Source: Cordylochernes scorpioides | Lineage: Eukaryota > Arthropoda > Arachnida > Pseudoscorpiones > Chernetidae | DNA: 64,000 nt | Assembly: GCA_030710605.1 (NCBI GenBank) | Contig: CP092877.1 | Coordinates: 1-64,000 of the forward strand | Reading direction: 5' to 3' | Shown: piece by piece, positions 19,910 through 29,763 of the stretch | Numbering within the stretch: the stretch's first letter is position 1 | Layout of the letters: each line of letters starts with the position of its first letter | Made by a program: the position numbers and the translations under genes | The notes under the pieces: generated by a model | Databases searched by the model: none | Told to the model about the DNA's origin: nothing | The model's input: only the letters and a program-made list of their open reading frames with translations

Positions 19910-20283
19910 TTGATCAAATTTACATTTTTTGCTTGTAATTTAACCTTAGTTAGGAATTCTTTAAAAGGCTCATTACACTGCTTTATATTATTAAACTGAT
20001 ACCTTTCTACAGTATAATTTAATTTAGGGGTAAAGTATTCATTAAACTTACCCTTGAGTTCTTGTAACTTATTTTCTTCACCTTCATTCAACTTGAACGT
20101 TTTATAAATTTTCTGGGCCAATTGTCCAATCGAAGCCATAAAGATCGCTACTTGGATTTCTTGTGGTTTCTTTTCTAATTGTACAGCTTTTTCGTACCAT
20201 ATAAATGCTTCTATCCACTCGTCCCATGCTTCTTTTGATGATTGCTCCAAAGGTTAAGGCGGCTTTAAGAATTGGTTAGCCAT
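19894..20283 (-). pseudogene. Gypsy-B gag N-terminus
   Basis: Begins at 20283 with MANQFLKPP, has an early stop, then reads SSKEAWDEWIEAFIWYEKAV, a capsid N-terminal pattern, and EYFTPKLNYTVERYQF. It overlaps the next frame at 19894-19909, a one-base shift. Dead start, otherwise well preserved. Confidence 0.8.
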
Positions 20284-20341
20284 TTTGACACGAACACTAA
20301 ATTATTTTAATTATTAATTTATGCGATTACCACTGCCACCA

Positions 20342-21411
20342 TGTGACATTAACTTGTCTTCGTAGTTAATTAAAAAAACTAACAACAACATTAAGCAGAC
20401 TAAAACTTAATGTATTTATTGTATTACAAACTAAACAACATATATGTAAAAGAGAGAAAATATCTTTATTTACGGGCTACTAACCAAAAGTTATGATTTT
20501 TGAGCCCAAAATCGATGTCAGGTGGCAAGGGACCCTAGGATCTGGAAGCAGGAGATGTCTCGCAGGGGTGGTGGAAACGTTGGGCAAGCAGGGGAATAGC
20601 GCCAGGGTGCAGTGAGGCGGGTGCGTTGAATAGGCCAGGAATCCAGGAGAAGTGGCAGATGGAATTGGAGGCAGAAGGTCCTTGAAGCCTAGAACTTGAG
20701 GGCCCTAGACTTCAGGATGGGGCAGCTTGAGGCTCTCGCCTCGTGCTTGTCAGGAAGGCCCTGGGAGCAGCAGTTGGCACATTTGGAGGTGCGCTGGTCA
20801 GCAATGGATGGGCAGGTTCGGCCTTCATGGCCGACTTCACCGCAGTGGAAGCACTTAGGAGCTCTGGTGCATTGGGCAGAGTTGTGGCCGAAGCAACAAC
20901 AGCGGAAGCAGACGCGGGCGCGGATGGACTCCTCGAAGTTGAGGATTACTCCATCCACCACGATCCTCCCGCGAACGCCCAGGGCTCTAAAGGTCTTGAG
21001 GTCCACCTCGATGAAGGCGGTGCAGGTCCCGTTTCTGGGTGCAGAACGGTGCGCCACGCGCACCACCTTGTCCCCAGGAAGTTTTCTAACAGCAGCGGTT
21101 TCCAGGAAGGTCTCCTCAATTGTGGAGTTGGATGTCTCCTCATCCACTTTGAAGAGGCAGATCCGTGGCAGGATCTCCTTCTGCTGGCGGACCTTCATTC
21201 CATTCAACTTGCTGGCCAGGGAGGTTGTAACCTCAGGGATGGTGTCAGGATTGCTGGAATGGAGGACCAGCTTCCCCTTGGTGCGCAGGGAGGCCCAAAC
21301 GCCTTGGGGGAGAAAAAGTTCATATATGTAAAAGAGTTATTCCTTTTGTTTATATATGCGCCAACTTGGCTACAGATTATTATTGACTTTAATATTACTT
21401 TTATATTTACA
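20342..21411 (-). repeat. LTR-B, right copy, with truncated LINE insertion
   Basis: Same ends as 13403-15176 and followed by AAAAG (21412-21416). The LINE insert sits at the identical position but has lost the first half of ORF1 (sequence jumps from GGGGGAGA to TTCATATATG with AAAAG as filler). Adjacent to the Gypsy-B primer site. Confidence 0.8.
20689..21260 (-). pseudogene. LINE ORF1, C-terminal half
   Basis: Same protein as 13823-15085 from about the folded domain to the end, with two visible changes: CFRCCCFGHN in place of CFRCCGFGHN in the first knuckle, and GEVGHEG in place of GEDGHEG in the second. The N-terminal half including the start codon is deleted, so the Met near 21207 is internal. 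Confidence 0.85.
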
Positions 21412-21468
21412 AAAAGATTATATATTTCAAATTTAAATAACTCATTTAGAAACATCTTTATTTTTATA

Positions 21469-22798
21469 ATGGCAAATATACATAGATTTGAAAAATATTC
21501 TGGCAGTAAGAATAATATAAAAATTGAAAGTTGGATTAAGTTGTATGAAGTAGAAAATTTAAAAGCAAACGATGAAGAAAAAATACACAATCTTATCTAC
21601 TATTTAGCAAATGAAGCCTTAGAATTTTTTGCTGATGAAATTCTTACAAATGCACATATAAAAAATATGGGAAACTGTAAAAGATAAACTCAATGCCAGA
21701 TTTAAGCCTTACACATATAGTTCCATTGTATTAGCATCTAGCAGAAAGCTCCTTGCAAGTGAAACTGTGGAGACTTATTTTAAAGAAAAAATGGACTTAC
21801 TGAATCAAACATCCTTGAAAAGGGAAGAGAAAATACAGCTACTAACAGATGGGCTACCTTTGAGTTGGAGGGATGTATTTGCAGCAGCACAACCTGCTGA
21901 TCCAACCAAATGGATTCAAGTTGCACTTTCTGTTGAGCATAACAGGCAACAAAGTAAGCTAAGAAATTTGTTTAAACCCAAAGTATGCACTCTATCTCAA
22001 CAGGAAAGATCAGCTTCAAATTGCCCATTTTTCTGCCCAATTTGCATGAAGAAAAGAATTAAAGTGAAACATTGGTTGAATGAATGTCCTGATTATGACC
22101 CAAATTATAAAACAGAGAAATCATCTAAAAATACACAACCAAAACAATTCATTGCAACAGTCACCGAATCAACCACAAGTAATGAAACAAACAAAGTAAC
22201 TTGCTTATCAACTAACAATCCTCCTTATAAATTGATAGACTTTAAAATTTGTGTCAACAAACATCCTTTACAAGCCTTCATGGACACAGGTGCTACCATA
22301 TCTTTAATAAGTCAAAATTTAATAAAAAGATTGAATTTACATCCTTTAATAGATTCTCCCATGCAAATTCAACAAGCTAACTCATTAACCAAAACTTTGG
22401 GATATGTTCATGTAAATTTGCGAATTCATAATAAAACTAGAAAGGTCAAACTTCATGTAATACCTAATTTAAAATTCCAGCTACTCATTGGCTTGGATAT
22501 TGCAGAAGACTTTGAACTTATTGTTGACACTAAAGATAAAACAGTGTACACTAAGCAATCAGCAGAAATGGCACTTGTTTGCACAACCTTTAATCATTTG
22601 CAAAAACCTAACCAGGATGAATTGAATAAATTATTACAGCAAAATGAGCAAATTTTCAGTCAACATCAAACAGATATAGGAAGAATCTCCATTCAGCACA
22701 ATATAGTCACCAAAGAACATTTGCCTATAAGTTTAAGACCATATAGAAGACACCTATCTCTGAATATGAGAAAATTTCCGAACAAGTCAAAGAAATGA
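21469..22798 (+). pseudogene. Gypsy-A gag and protease
   Basis: Starts MANIHRFEKYSGSK; capsid part continues out of frame after HIKNM (21668) into the 21767 frame (METYFKEKMDLLNQ, GLPLSWRDVFAAAQ). A zinc-binding motif CPICMKKRIKVKHWLNEC follows, then the protease with MDTGATISLIS and the flap-side LLIGLDIAEDF. Another one-base shift near 22747 moves the RT into the next frame. Two frameshifts make it inactive as read, unless they are sequencing errors. Confidence 0.85.
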
Positions 22799-25173
22799 TT
22801 AAGAAAGGATTAATTAAAGAGTCATCCTCCCCATGGTCTTTTCCAGTTGTTTTAGTGCAAAAAAAAAAAGATGGGACCAATAGACTTTGTGTAGACTACA
22901 GGGAACTCAATAAATTTACAATTGATGATAAACAACCCTTACCACTTTTGCAAGATATTTTTGATAGACTTCATGGAGCAAAGTATTTCACAACACTAGA
23001 TGTGGCTTGGGGATACTGGCATGTTCAAATGCACCCTGAGTCAGTTCCCAAAACAGCCTTTGTCACCAATGATGGACATTATGAATTTTTGGTTATGCCC
23101 TTTGGACTCAAAAATGCAGCATCAACATTTCAGAAAATCATCCAGCAAGTGATAGGAACTCTTTTATGGAAAGGAGTATGTGTTTTCCAAGATGATATCA
23201 TCATTTATTCCTCATCCTTTTCCTAGCATATGAACCTGATAAAGCAGGTATTTGAAAAATTGCTTGAATACAACATCAAGCTTAAGTTCAACAAATGCTC
23301 ATTTGCACAGTCAGAGGTCAAATACTTAGGCCATATCATTGGTCACAATAAAGTAAAACCTGATCCTGATAAAATCAAAGCTGTTCAAGACTTTCCGCAA
23401 CCAACAACAGTTAAAGGAATCAGAAGATTCATTGGCTTGGCAAATTTCTACCGGAAATTCATTCCAAGATTTCCAGAGATTGCCACCCCTCTTACAAACC
23501 TGACACAGAAAAATAAATTATTCTCGTGGACACCTCAAGTTAATAAATCCTTTATAGAATTAAAAGCAGCTTTAACATCAGAACCAATTCTTACCACTTA
23601 CAACCCAGAAGTACCTTGCAAACTATATACAGACGCATCAGCAATTGGAATAGCAGGAATAATAAGTCAAGAAATTGATTCAACAGAACATGTAATATCA
23701 TACTATATATATATATATATATATATATATTCCAAAAAGCTTCTTAAACACCAACAGAACTACTCAGCTTATGAACTGGAATGCTATGCTGTCATCCAAG
23801 CAATAGATTATTTTGAGGTGTATCTGGAAAACAAGCCCTTCCAAGTTATTACGGATCACTCAGCCTTACAGTGGCTACTCAATCTCAAAAATCCAAAATC
23901 TAAATTTTTCAGGTGGCTAGTCAATTTATCAACTAAAACCTTTACAATCACACACAGATCTGGAAACAAACTGACTTATGTAGATGCATTATCAAGAGCC
24001 CCAGTACTAAGTTTATCCATTTTCGAGCTACAACAACATCAAAGACAGGCAGATCTCAGCTTCATTGAAGACGCTCAAGATCATCAAAACACAGTGATGG
24101 TCAAGAAGAGAGGACTACTCAGGGCTGTGGTGCCTGCTTCTTTTAAAGAACATATTCTGAAGGAATATCATGATAACATGAGTCACCCATCCATGAACAA
24201 GACAGTCAAATTAATAGTTCCTTTATTTTGGTGGTCAGATATGGTACAGGAAATTAAATCTTATGTGAGATCATGCAAGACATGTCAACTGACCAAATCA
24301 TCTAACCAACCAACTCTAGGACAACTAATAATTCCAGACACAGAATTACAACCAGCTCAAGTAATAAGTGCAGATACAATAGTTATGGGAACATCAGCTG
24401 AAAAGACAAAGCACAAGTACATCCAAGTGTTCATTGATCATCTTACAAGATATGTTTGGGCATTTCCCACTATCAAAAACACAGCTCAAGCAACGCTACA
24501 ATGTTTCAACAGAATCCTTCAAGTCTCGCTACCCATAAAACATATTATCACTGACAATGGAAAGAACTTTAATTCCAAGGAATTCAAAAGGTGTTTGAAA
24601 GTTCATAACATCAAACAAACTTTCACCACACCATACCACCCCCAGAGTAATGGAATGTGCGAAAAGGTTAACGGAACAATCATGACCAAATTAAGAGCGG
24701 CCTTGCTTGATAAACCGAAAGTGAAATGGAGCACACTTTTGCCCAAGGTCATTACTGACTACAACAACACCCCTCATGACGTAACAGGTTTTCCGCCATC
24801 TTTTCTACTTTTTGGTTACAATGTGCAGCCACAATTTGCTGATAACCCCTCAACCTCGGTAGAAGATGCTAGAAAACTGGCTATAAAAAGAACTCAACAT
24901 CATCGTGATATTTCTAAAAGAAGACATGATTCAAGGCATCCCGACATTGAATTTAAAGTTGGAGATCTCGTTCTTAAAAGAATTCCCTACAATGATCCGA
25001 GGCTAATTAAAACAGCTCCCAAATACGAAGGACCATTCCAAGTTTTGAGAAGATTGTCTAAAGTGACTTACGAACTCTCTACAACGGATCAAGACAACCC
25101 ACCAAGAAATCCCACAGGAGATCCTATAAAGGCTAACATCTCTCAATTAAAGTCATTTATTCTCCGTGAATAA
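22795..25173 (+). pseudogene. Gypsy-A reverse transcriptase, RNase H and integrase
   Basis: One frame with a single stop (TAG, 23224-23226) between the RT palm and thumb. RT shows LCVDYRELNKFT, MPFGLKNAAS and FQDDIIIYS (catalytic DD kept). RNase H has LYTDASAIGIAG and DHSALQWLL, but a run of TA repeats inserts about eight Tyr-Ile codons after HVISYY (23700-23730). Integrase has the HHCC region (H...CKTCQ), D in SADTIVM, D in ITDNGKNFN, E in SNGMCEKVNG, and a C-terminal chromatin-type tail. Ends at 25171-25173. Confidence 0.9.
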
Positions 25174-25194
25174 ATGCATCAAAGTGGGGGTAAA

Positions 25195-25439
25195 TGATAC
25201 GTAAAAAAAAAGGTTGCATAAAAATATTCTGTAAACTTCTCAAAATTATTATTCTCTTATTTAAATTTTCATAGAACTTTATTCCAATAATCATCATCAC
25301 TTAGCATTGTTTACATGACGACTTTGTAAAAAGGAGACGTTGGTTAAAAATAAAAACTAACGAGACATACATTCTTGATTATTTATTTCCTTTATATTAA
25401 AAATAGCTATAAAAGAAAAACTTACATACATCCGCTACA
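25195..25439 (+). repeat. Gypsy-A 3' LTR
   Basis: 245 bp, pair of 13099-13342; followed by the target duplication ATAT and the rest of the U2 Helitron. Confidence 0.92.
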
Positions 25440-25918
25440 ATATGAAATTTATTTTTCGAGCAAACATATCCACTCTCTACTGAATAGATTTTTAAAAAGA
25501 TATACATAAATAAAAATATCTAGAGATATACTACATGATCTTAGCCAAAAGGCCGAGAAACGATATTTTATATATAGAGATGACCTGGCTTCGTGTGTCT
25601 TCTGCTCGAGTGAATGTTTCGCTGGTAGAATTTTGTTCCTGCCTACTATTAATAATTATCTGGCTTTACCCGTGGTCTGCTTTAGTGAATATTCCCCAAA
25701 AGAATTTTTTAATGCAATCAAGCATGATACGGAAATATTGTCATCATCATTTCTGACTAAAAAAATATTGTTGCTCAGTACTTGGTTAAACATAATTTTT
25801 CTTGGTTAAAGTGCGACAAAAAAAAACTCTTCCAGATTTAACTCTCTGTCCTGTTCAAATTTCAGCGAGATTAGTTACATATTGAGGGCGTGCATAGCCG
25901 ACAAACATATGTATATAT
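25440..25918 (-). mobile_element. U2-carrying Helitron copy 3, 5' part
   Basis: Continues the element cut at 13098. It is the reverse complement of 7111-7590 with moderate divergence, ending CCGACAAACATATG beside the 3' end of element P. Confidence 0.8.
25524..25564 (-). pseudogene. U2 snRNA 5'-end fragment inside Helitron (copy 3)
   Basis: Minus strand reads ATCGTTTCTCGG, CCTTTTGGCTAAGATCA and TGTAGTAT, slightly closer to authentic U2 (GTGTAGTAT) than the copies at 7.4 and 8.1 kb. Ends at the same place, so the captured fragment predates the copies. Confidence 0.8.
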
Positions 25919-26351
25919 GTTCCCGGCTTCGCCCCAAGTAAAAGTTTGCTTAACAAACATTTGTTAAAACGGTTCTAGCAAACATCCAATCCCTACTGAA
26001 TCTATACTTGTCTACCTTCTCGATAATTTTTTCCCGGTCCCTTGAAAAATACTCGATAAGTTGAAAAAATCAGTATTAATTGGTACACTCGGTAATTTGA
26101 AGTTGAAGGAATAGTATCTTGCCACAAACGAAGATTTGTAAATAACTGTATTTAGCGAATGTACCCGGCTTCGCACAGTTTTTATCCGAGTAAAAGTTTG
26201 CCTAACGAACATTTGTTAAAACGATTCTAGACAACATCTAATCCACCTATATATTGATTTATAAACGTATATAAATATAAATATTGTTATATGCGTTTAA
26301 ATATATTTTTGAAACACATAATTTTTTTGAAAACATTTATTATATTTCAAA
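25919..26351 (-). mobile_element. Helitron-like element P, copy 2, 3' part
   Basis: Reverse complement of about 5700-6130, including two hairpin ends (CCCGGCTTCGCCCCAAG and CCCGGCTTCGCACAG). Broken at 26351 by another Helitron. Confidence 0.75.
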
Positions 26352-26990
26352 CTAGCGGATGTGCCCGGCTTCGCACGGGTTTTACCCGAGTGAATGTTTG
26401 TCTAACGAACATTTGTTAAAACAATTCTCTATAAACTTATAAAACGTACTCGGCTTCGCCCGGGGTTTTACCCGAGTAAAGGTTTGTCTAGCGAACATTT
26501 GTTAAAACAATTCTCTAAAAACTTATTTAAAAAAAAAGATATATTTTGATAATTTGAAACTCGTAAATTTGAATCTCTCGATAAAGTGAACATTTTTTTC
26601 CGGTCCCTGTGTGCTGTGTCATCCTGAATTTTGTCTTTCCTAATTTTCTACATTAGAAAATCATAGTTTTATCTAGTGAGCATTTTTTCCCGTGTCACAT
26701 TGCCGTGTCATCCTGAGATAATCTTACTTTTGATAAATAATATTTAAGATAACAAACTTAGTGATAAGAAAACTTGTTATCATCGTCACAATGGGGGCGC
26801 TGCTTGCGAGTTAAATCTACAAATCTGCAAATAACTCTAAGGATATTCAAGATATTCAGGAAATTATTTTTCAAAACCTTCCCGGTGATATACCTAATAA
26901 TATCCCAAAATTTCACGGCGATTGGATGTATGGTTTTTGAATCTATAGAGTACAGACAAACAGACAGGCATTCAATTTTATATATATAGA
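26352..26990 (-). mobile_element. Complete non-autonomous Helitron inserted in element P
   Basis: CTAG at 26352-26355 with hairpin CCCGGCTTCGCACGGG on one side and TTTTATATATATAGA at 26990 (5' TCTATATATATAAAA) on the other. Flanks are A and T. The uninterrupted P copy near 5690-5700 is the empty site, which proves the A^T insertion. 639 bp, with a second hairpin end nested at about 26455. Confidence 0.88.
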
Positions 26991-27845
26991 TAAGATATTG
27001 TCACTTTTGTGAATTTGATAATTAATTATTTCTTTTTTCTCAATGTGAATTATATATATTAATTTAAAATTTCATTTTTGTTATCATCATCACATACAAT
27101 GTAATTTTTTATATAAACAAACGATAATAAACAACAATTAGGAGCTCAAAAATGATTTATTATGGTTAGCAGCTCCGTAAATAAAGATATTTTCACAACA
27201 ACAATTAAAGTTTCATCATCATTTTTATAAAACAACAGCAAATTAAATTAACAATGTAAAAATATATTTTAACATTACATTTTAACATTTAACACAAAAT
27301 CGTTACAATTTTTTCTTTAAATATATATTAATATTGAAATGCCAAGTATTTTTACGTCATTGGAATATTATATTACTAAATTCTCAAATTAAATTTATTA
27401 TACTTGGAAAACATTTTAAGCATTGTTACAATTTATAAATATAATTTCACCAGACGCGGCTAGAGGCGCTGCTTGCGAGTGAAAGTAGAAAATTTGCAAA
27501 TAAAATTGCAAAGAATATTTATTTCAAATCAAATTCAAACCAGAAATCTTCCCAGTAGTATAGTAAATAACTTCCTAAAGTATCACGGCGATTGGATAAT
27601 CTTACCTTTTAAAAACATTCATCGTGTGAACAAACTAACATTCATCGTGTAAACAAACCACGTGTTAATTATTAACCAATCAAATTCATTTATCGTCGCG
27701 ACCAGTGCTGCGCCCAAGCGGTAAAAGACTGGAACTAACGCTTTTTGGTTTTTTATTTTTTAAAAAAAGCTCATTAACTTTTTAGTTTTTTGAATAGCCT
27801 ATATGTTAAACGAAATCTTCAGCTACCTACATGCGAAATTCCATA
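26991..27845 (-). mobile_element. Helitron-like element P, copy 2, 5' part
   Basis: Reverse complement of 4845-5700, including the small LINE tail (27129-27206) at the same site. It ends at 27845 where a LINE fragment begins. Confidence 0.75.
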
Positions 27846-29010
27846 ATGATTGAGTGCAGGCTTCAATGATAAAACTTCTACAATCATACTTTGATAATAG
27901 AAGAGTAAGATTTATATATTTTTCAACTGAAATTAATAAGAAACTAAGTAAGGATGTCCACAGGGAGGACCACTGTCCCCCACATTATGGAACATTCTTA
28001 TTAATGAGAGACTGAATAATAATCTTGATGATAATTGTGAAACAATAGGATATGCAGATGATATTACGTTAATATGTTGGAATAAAACTCCTGAACAACT
28101 AAGAAAGACAATTGATAATGTATTAAGAAAAATCAATAAGTGGTATGAAAGTCGTAAAATAAAATTGTCAGATGAAAAAAACAAAATATTATATTTATAT
28201 AAATGCAATAGCGATATAATAGTCTCAGGCAGCAAGTTAATTAAACCGGTTGAAGAACTTAAGATCCTAGGAGTGACTATTAAAAATCACCGAGTCAGAA
28301 GCAAACTGGACTTTACGCCTCACGTTAATGAAATGATCATAAAAGTAACTAGAGCTAGTGGATACCTATTTGGCCTGACAAAGAAAGCATGGGGTCTAGA
28401 CTTTAGACAAAGACTGATATTGTATAAGACATTATATCGAAGTACAATTACTTATGGTTATTCAATATGGTATCCATTCATAAACAAAAAGTCTAAGGAC
28501 AAACTAAATTCTCTTCAATATAATATTTTAAAACATTGTATACAGGCCTACAGTACAACATCATCGGATTGTACACACATACTTGCACAAGTCCCCAAAC
28601 TTACTGAATATATTGAATCAAACATGTTGAAAACCGAAATAAATTACAATCGATTTGACTCTTCAAGTAGGAATATAATTTCTAATTATATAAGGGAAAA
28701 ATTGCAGAAATACTATGAGAAGACTAATACCATTTTCAAGTCCTTTTTCACTGATTCCCAAATACCCAAATATGTCAAGCCAAATTTTCACAATGTTCAA
28801 TTTTTTACTGGACACGGTAACTTTAGATCATATTTTTACAATGTCAGAAAGACGGATTCGCCTAAATGCTCATGTGGTGCAGAAGAAGAAAATCCTGTAC
28901 ATATTCTAACGGACTGTCGACTTGTAGAGGACTTGAGAGTTAAAAATCAAATAAATATAAATAGTTTAAATCAAATAGTTAATAATAGATATATGTATGT
29001 AATAATAAGT
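27846..29010 (+). pseudogene. 5'-truncated LINE reverse transcriptase (R1/Jockey group)
   Basis: The first 100 bp read SYFDNRRVRFIYFS; after a one-base shift at about 27951 a frame continues with GCPQGGPLSPTLW and GYADDITLI, the RT catalytic core, then the thumb and ILGVTIKNHRVRSKLDFTPH, and a C-terminal CSCGAEEENPVHILTDC zinc-binding motif typical of this LINE group. The protein would prime cDNA synthesis at the insertion site. The 5' half is missing by truncation. The frame runs into LTR-D, which supplies the TGA at 29011-29013. Confidence 0.88.
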
Positions 29011-29763
29011 TGAGGTCTGGTAGCCTCTTGTAGAGTCCTGTCGACTAACTTTGTGATGATGAAGTGTTGACTCTCGCTATACTGTGTTGACCGAGAAGAA
29101 CAGTCAGGATGGGGAGTTTTCCAGTACCTCTCTGCACCTTGGAAGACCTTTTTCAGTTCTCACAAAGTACAGGCAGTCGTGGTCGAGGCAGAGTGGAAAG
29201 CTTGGGAATGTCCACACAAAAAACGAAGGCACAGTTGCACTAAGAAAGTTCCGTGAACAGATAAAAGTTGAGCTAGGAGCGAAAGATGGGGAGGTAGAAG
29301 ATTTCTTACTAGTCTACATGATGGATGAGATAGCTCTGAGGTACGACCGACGTGGGCTCGCACAGATGCTGCACTAACTGTCAAGTGACTGTAAAGTGAC
29401 TGTATTTATAGGTTAAGACGGGGGGCCTTATGCGACAGGGGCCGTTTCTGAGAAAGGGGGCTTTTACATTCCGCCAGATGTGAAGAGTGTGGGTGGTCTG
29501 GTCCATTTTTAGACCTTGTTGTGGGAAGTCTAAATCTATCTCGATTTTGACGTTATGACTTCTATCTCTTGCTTAGCTCAACTCTTAATCTATTACAGAG
29601 TTTTATTTATTTATCCTCAGTTTGTACAAATTACATTACATATGATGATGTAAAGACACATGTCAATAATGCGTATATTCATTTACAGATGTGTTTCTAT
29701 TATACAACATTAAAATCTTGTTATAAGTTATATACAATATGGGTTTGTTGGCTTAAATTACCA
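29011..29763 (-). repeat. LTR-D, left LTR
   Basis: TGAGGTCTGGTAG ... AAATTACCA; matches 32733-33487 with a handful of differences, for example TTTTTCAG/TTTTACAG, and GAGCG/GAGAGCG near 29279. Confidence 0.88.

Larger units (their letters stand above)
10883..20235 (+). repeat. Segmental duplication, copy 1 (pairs with 54650-64000)
   Basis: Base-for-base alignment with a constant offset of 43,767 to 43,765 over 9.35 kb. By eye only about a dozen differences occur, for example C/A in AGACGGAG (11911), T/C at 12546, single-base length changes in homopolymers near 15110, 15553, 16476 and 20050, and loss of one G at 19557. Both copies carry the same nested elements and the same stop codons. Confidence 0.93.
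16345..20341 (-). mobile_element. Gypsy-B internal region (gag-pol, minus strand)
   Basis: A nearly full Ty3/Gypsy internal domain: primer site TGGTGGCAGTGGTAATCG (20324-20341) next to LTR-B, gag, zinc knuckles, protease, RT, RNase H, integrase and polypurine tract next to LTR-C. The two flanking LTRs differ, so the element is a chimera rather than one intact insertion. Confidence 0.8.
13099..25439 (+). mobile_element. Gypsy-A nest: Ty3/Gypsy element with other Gypsy and LINE pieces inside
   Basis: Outer LTRs of 244 and 245 bp (TGATACGTAAAAA ... CATCCGCTACA) are bracketed by the 4-bp duplication ATAT, and the disrupted target is the U2 Helitron, whose uninterrupted relatives at 7-8 kb show the empty site. 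A polypurine tract AAAGTGGGGGTAAA precedes the 3' LTR. Inside, minus-strand Gypsy-B and C material and two LTR-B copies separate a first short gag copy (15234-15613) from the full gag-pol (21469-25173). Confidence 0.88.

Noticed and set aside
27846-29010. Host gene with a reverse-transcriptase-like domain (domesticated)
   Set aside because: It is 5' truncated, has a frameshift before GCPQGG and is cut by an LTR element, as expected of a dead LINE.
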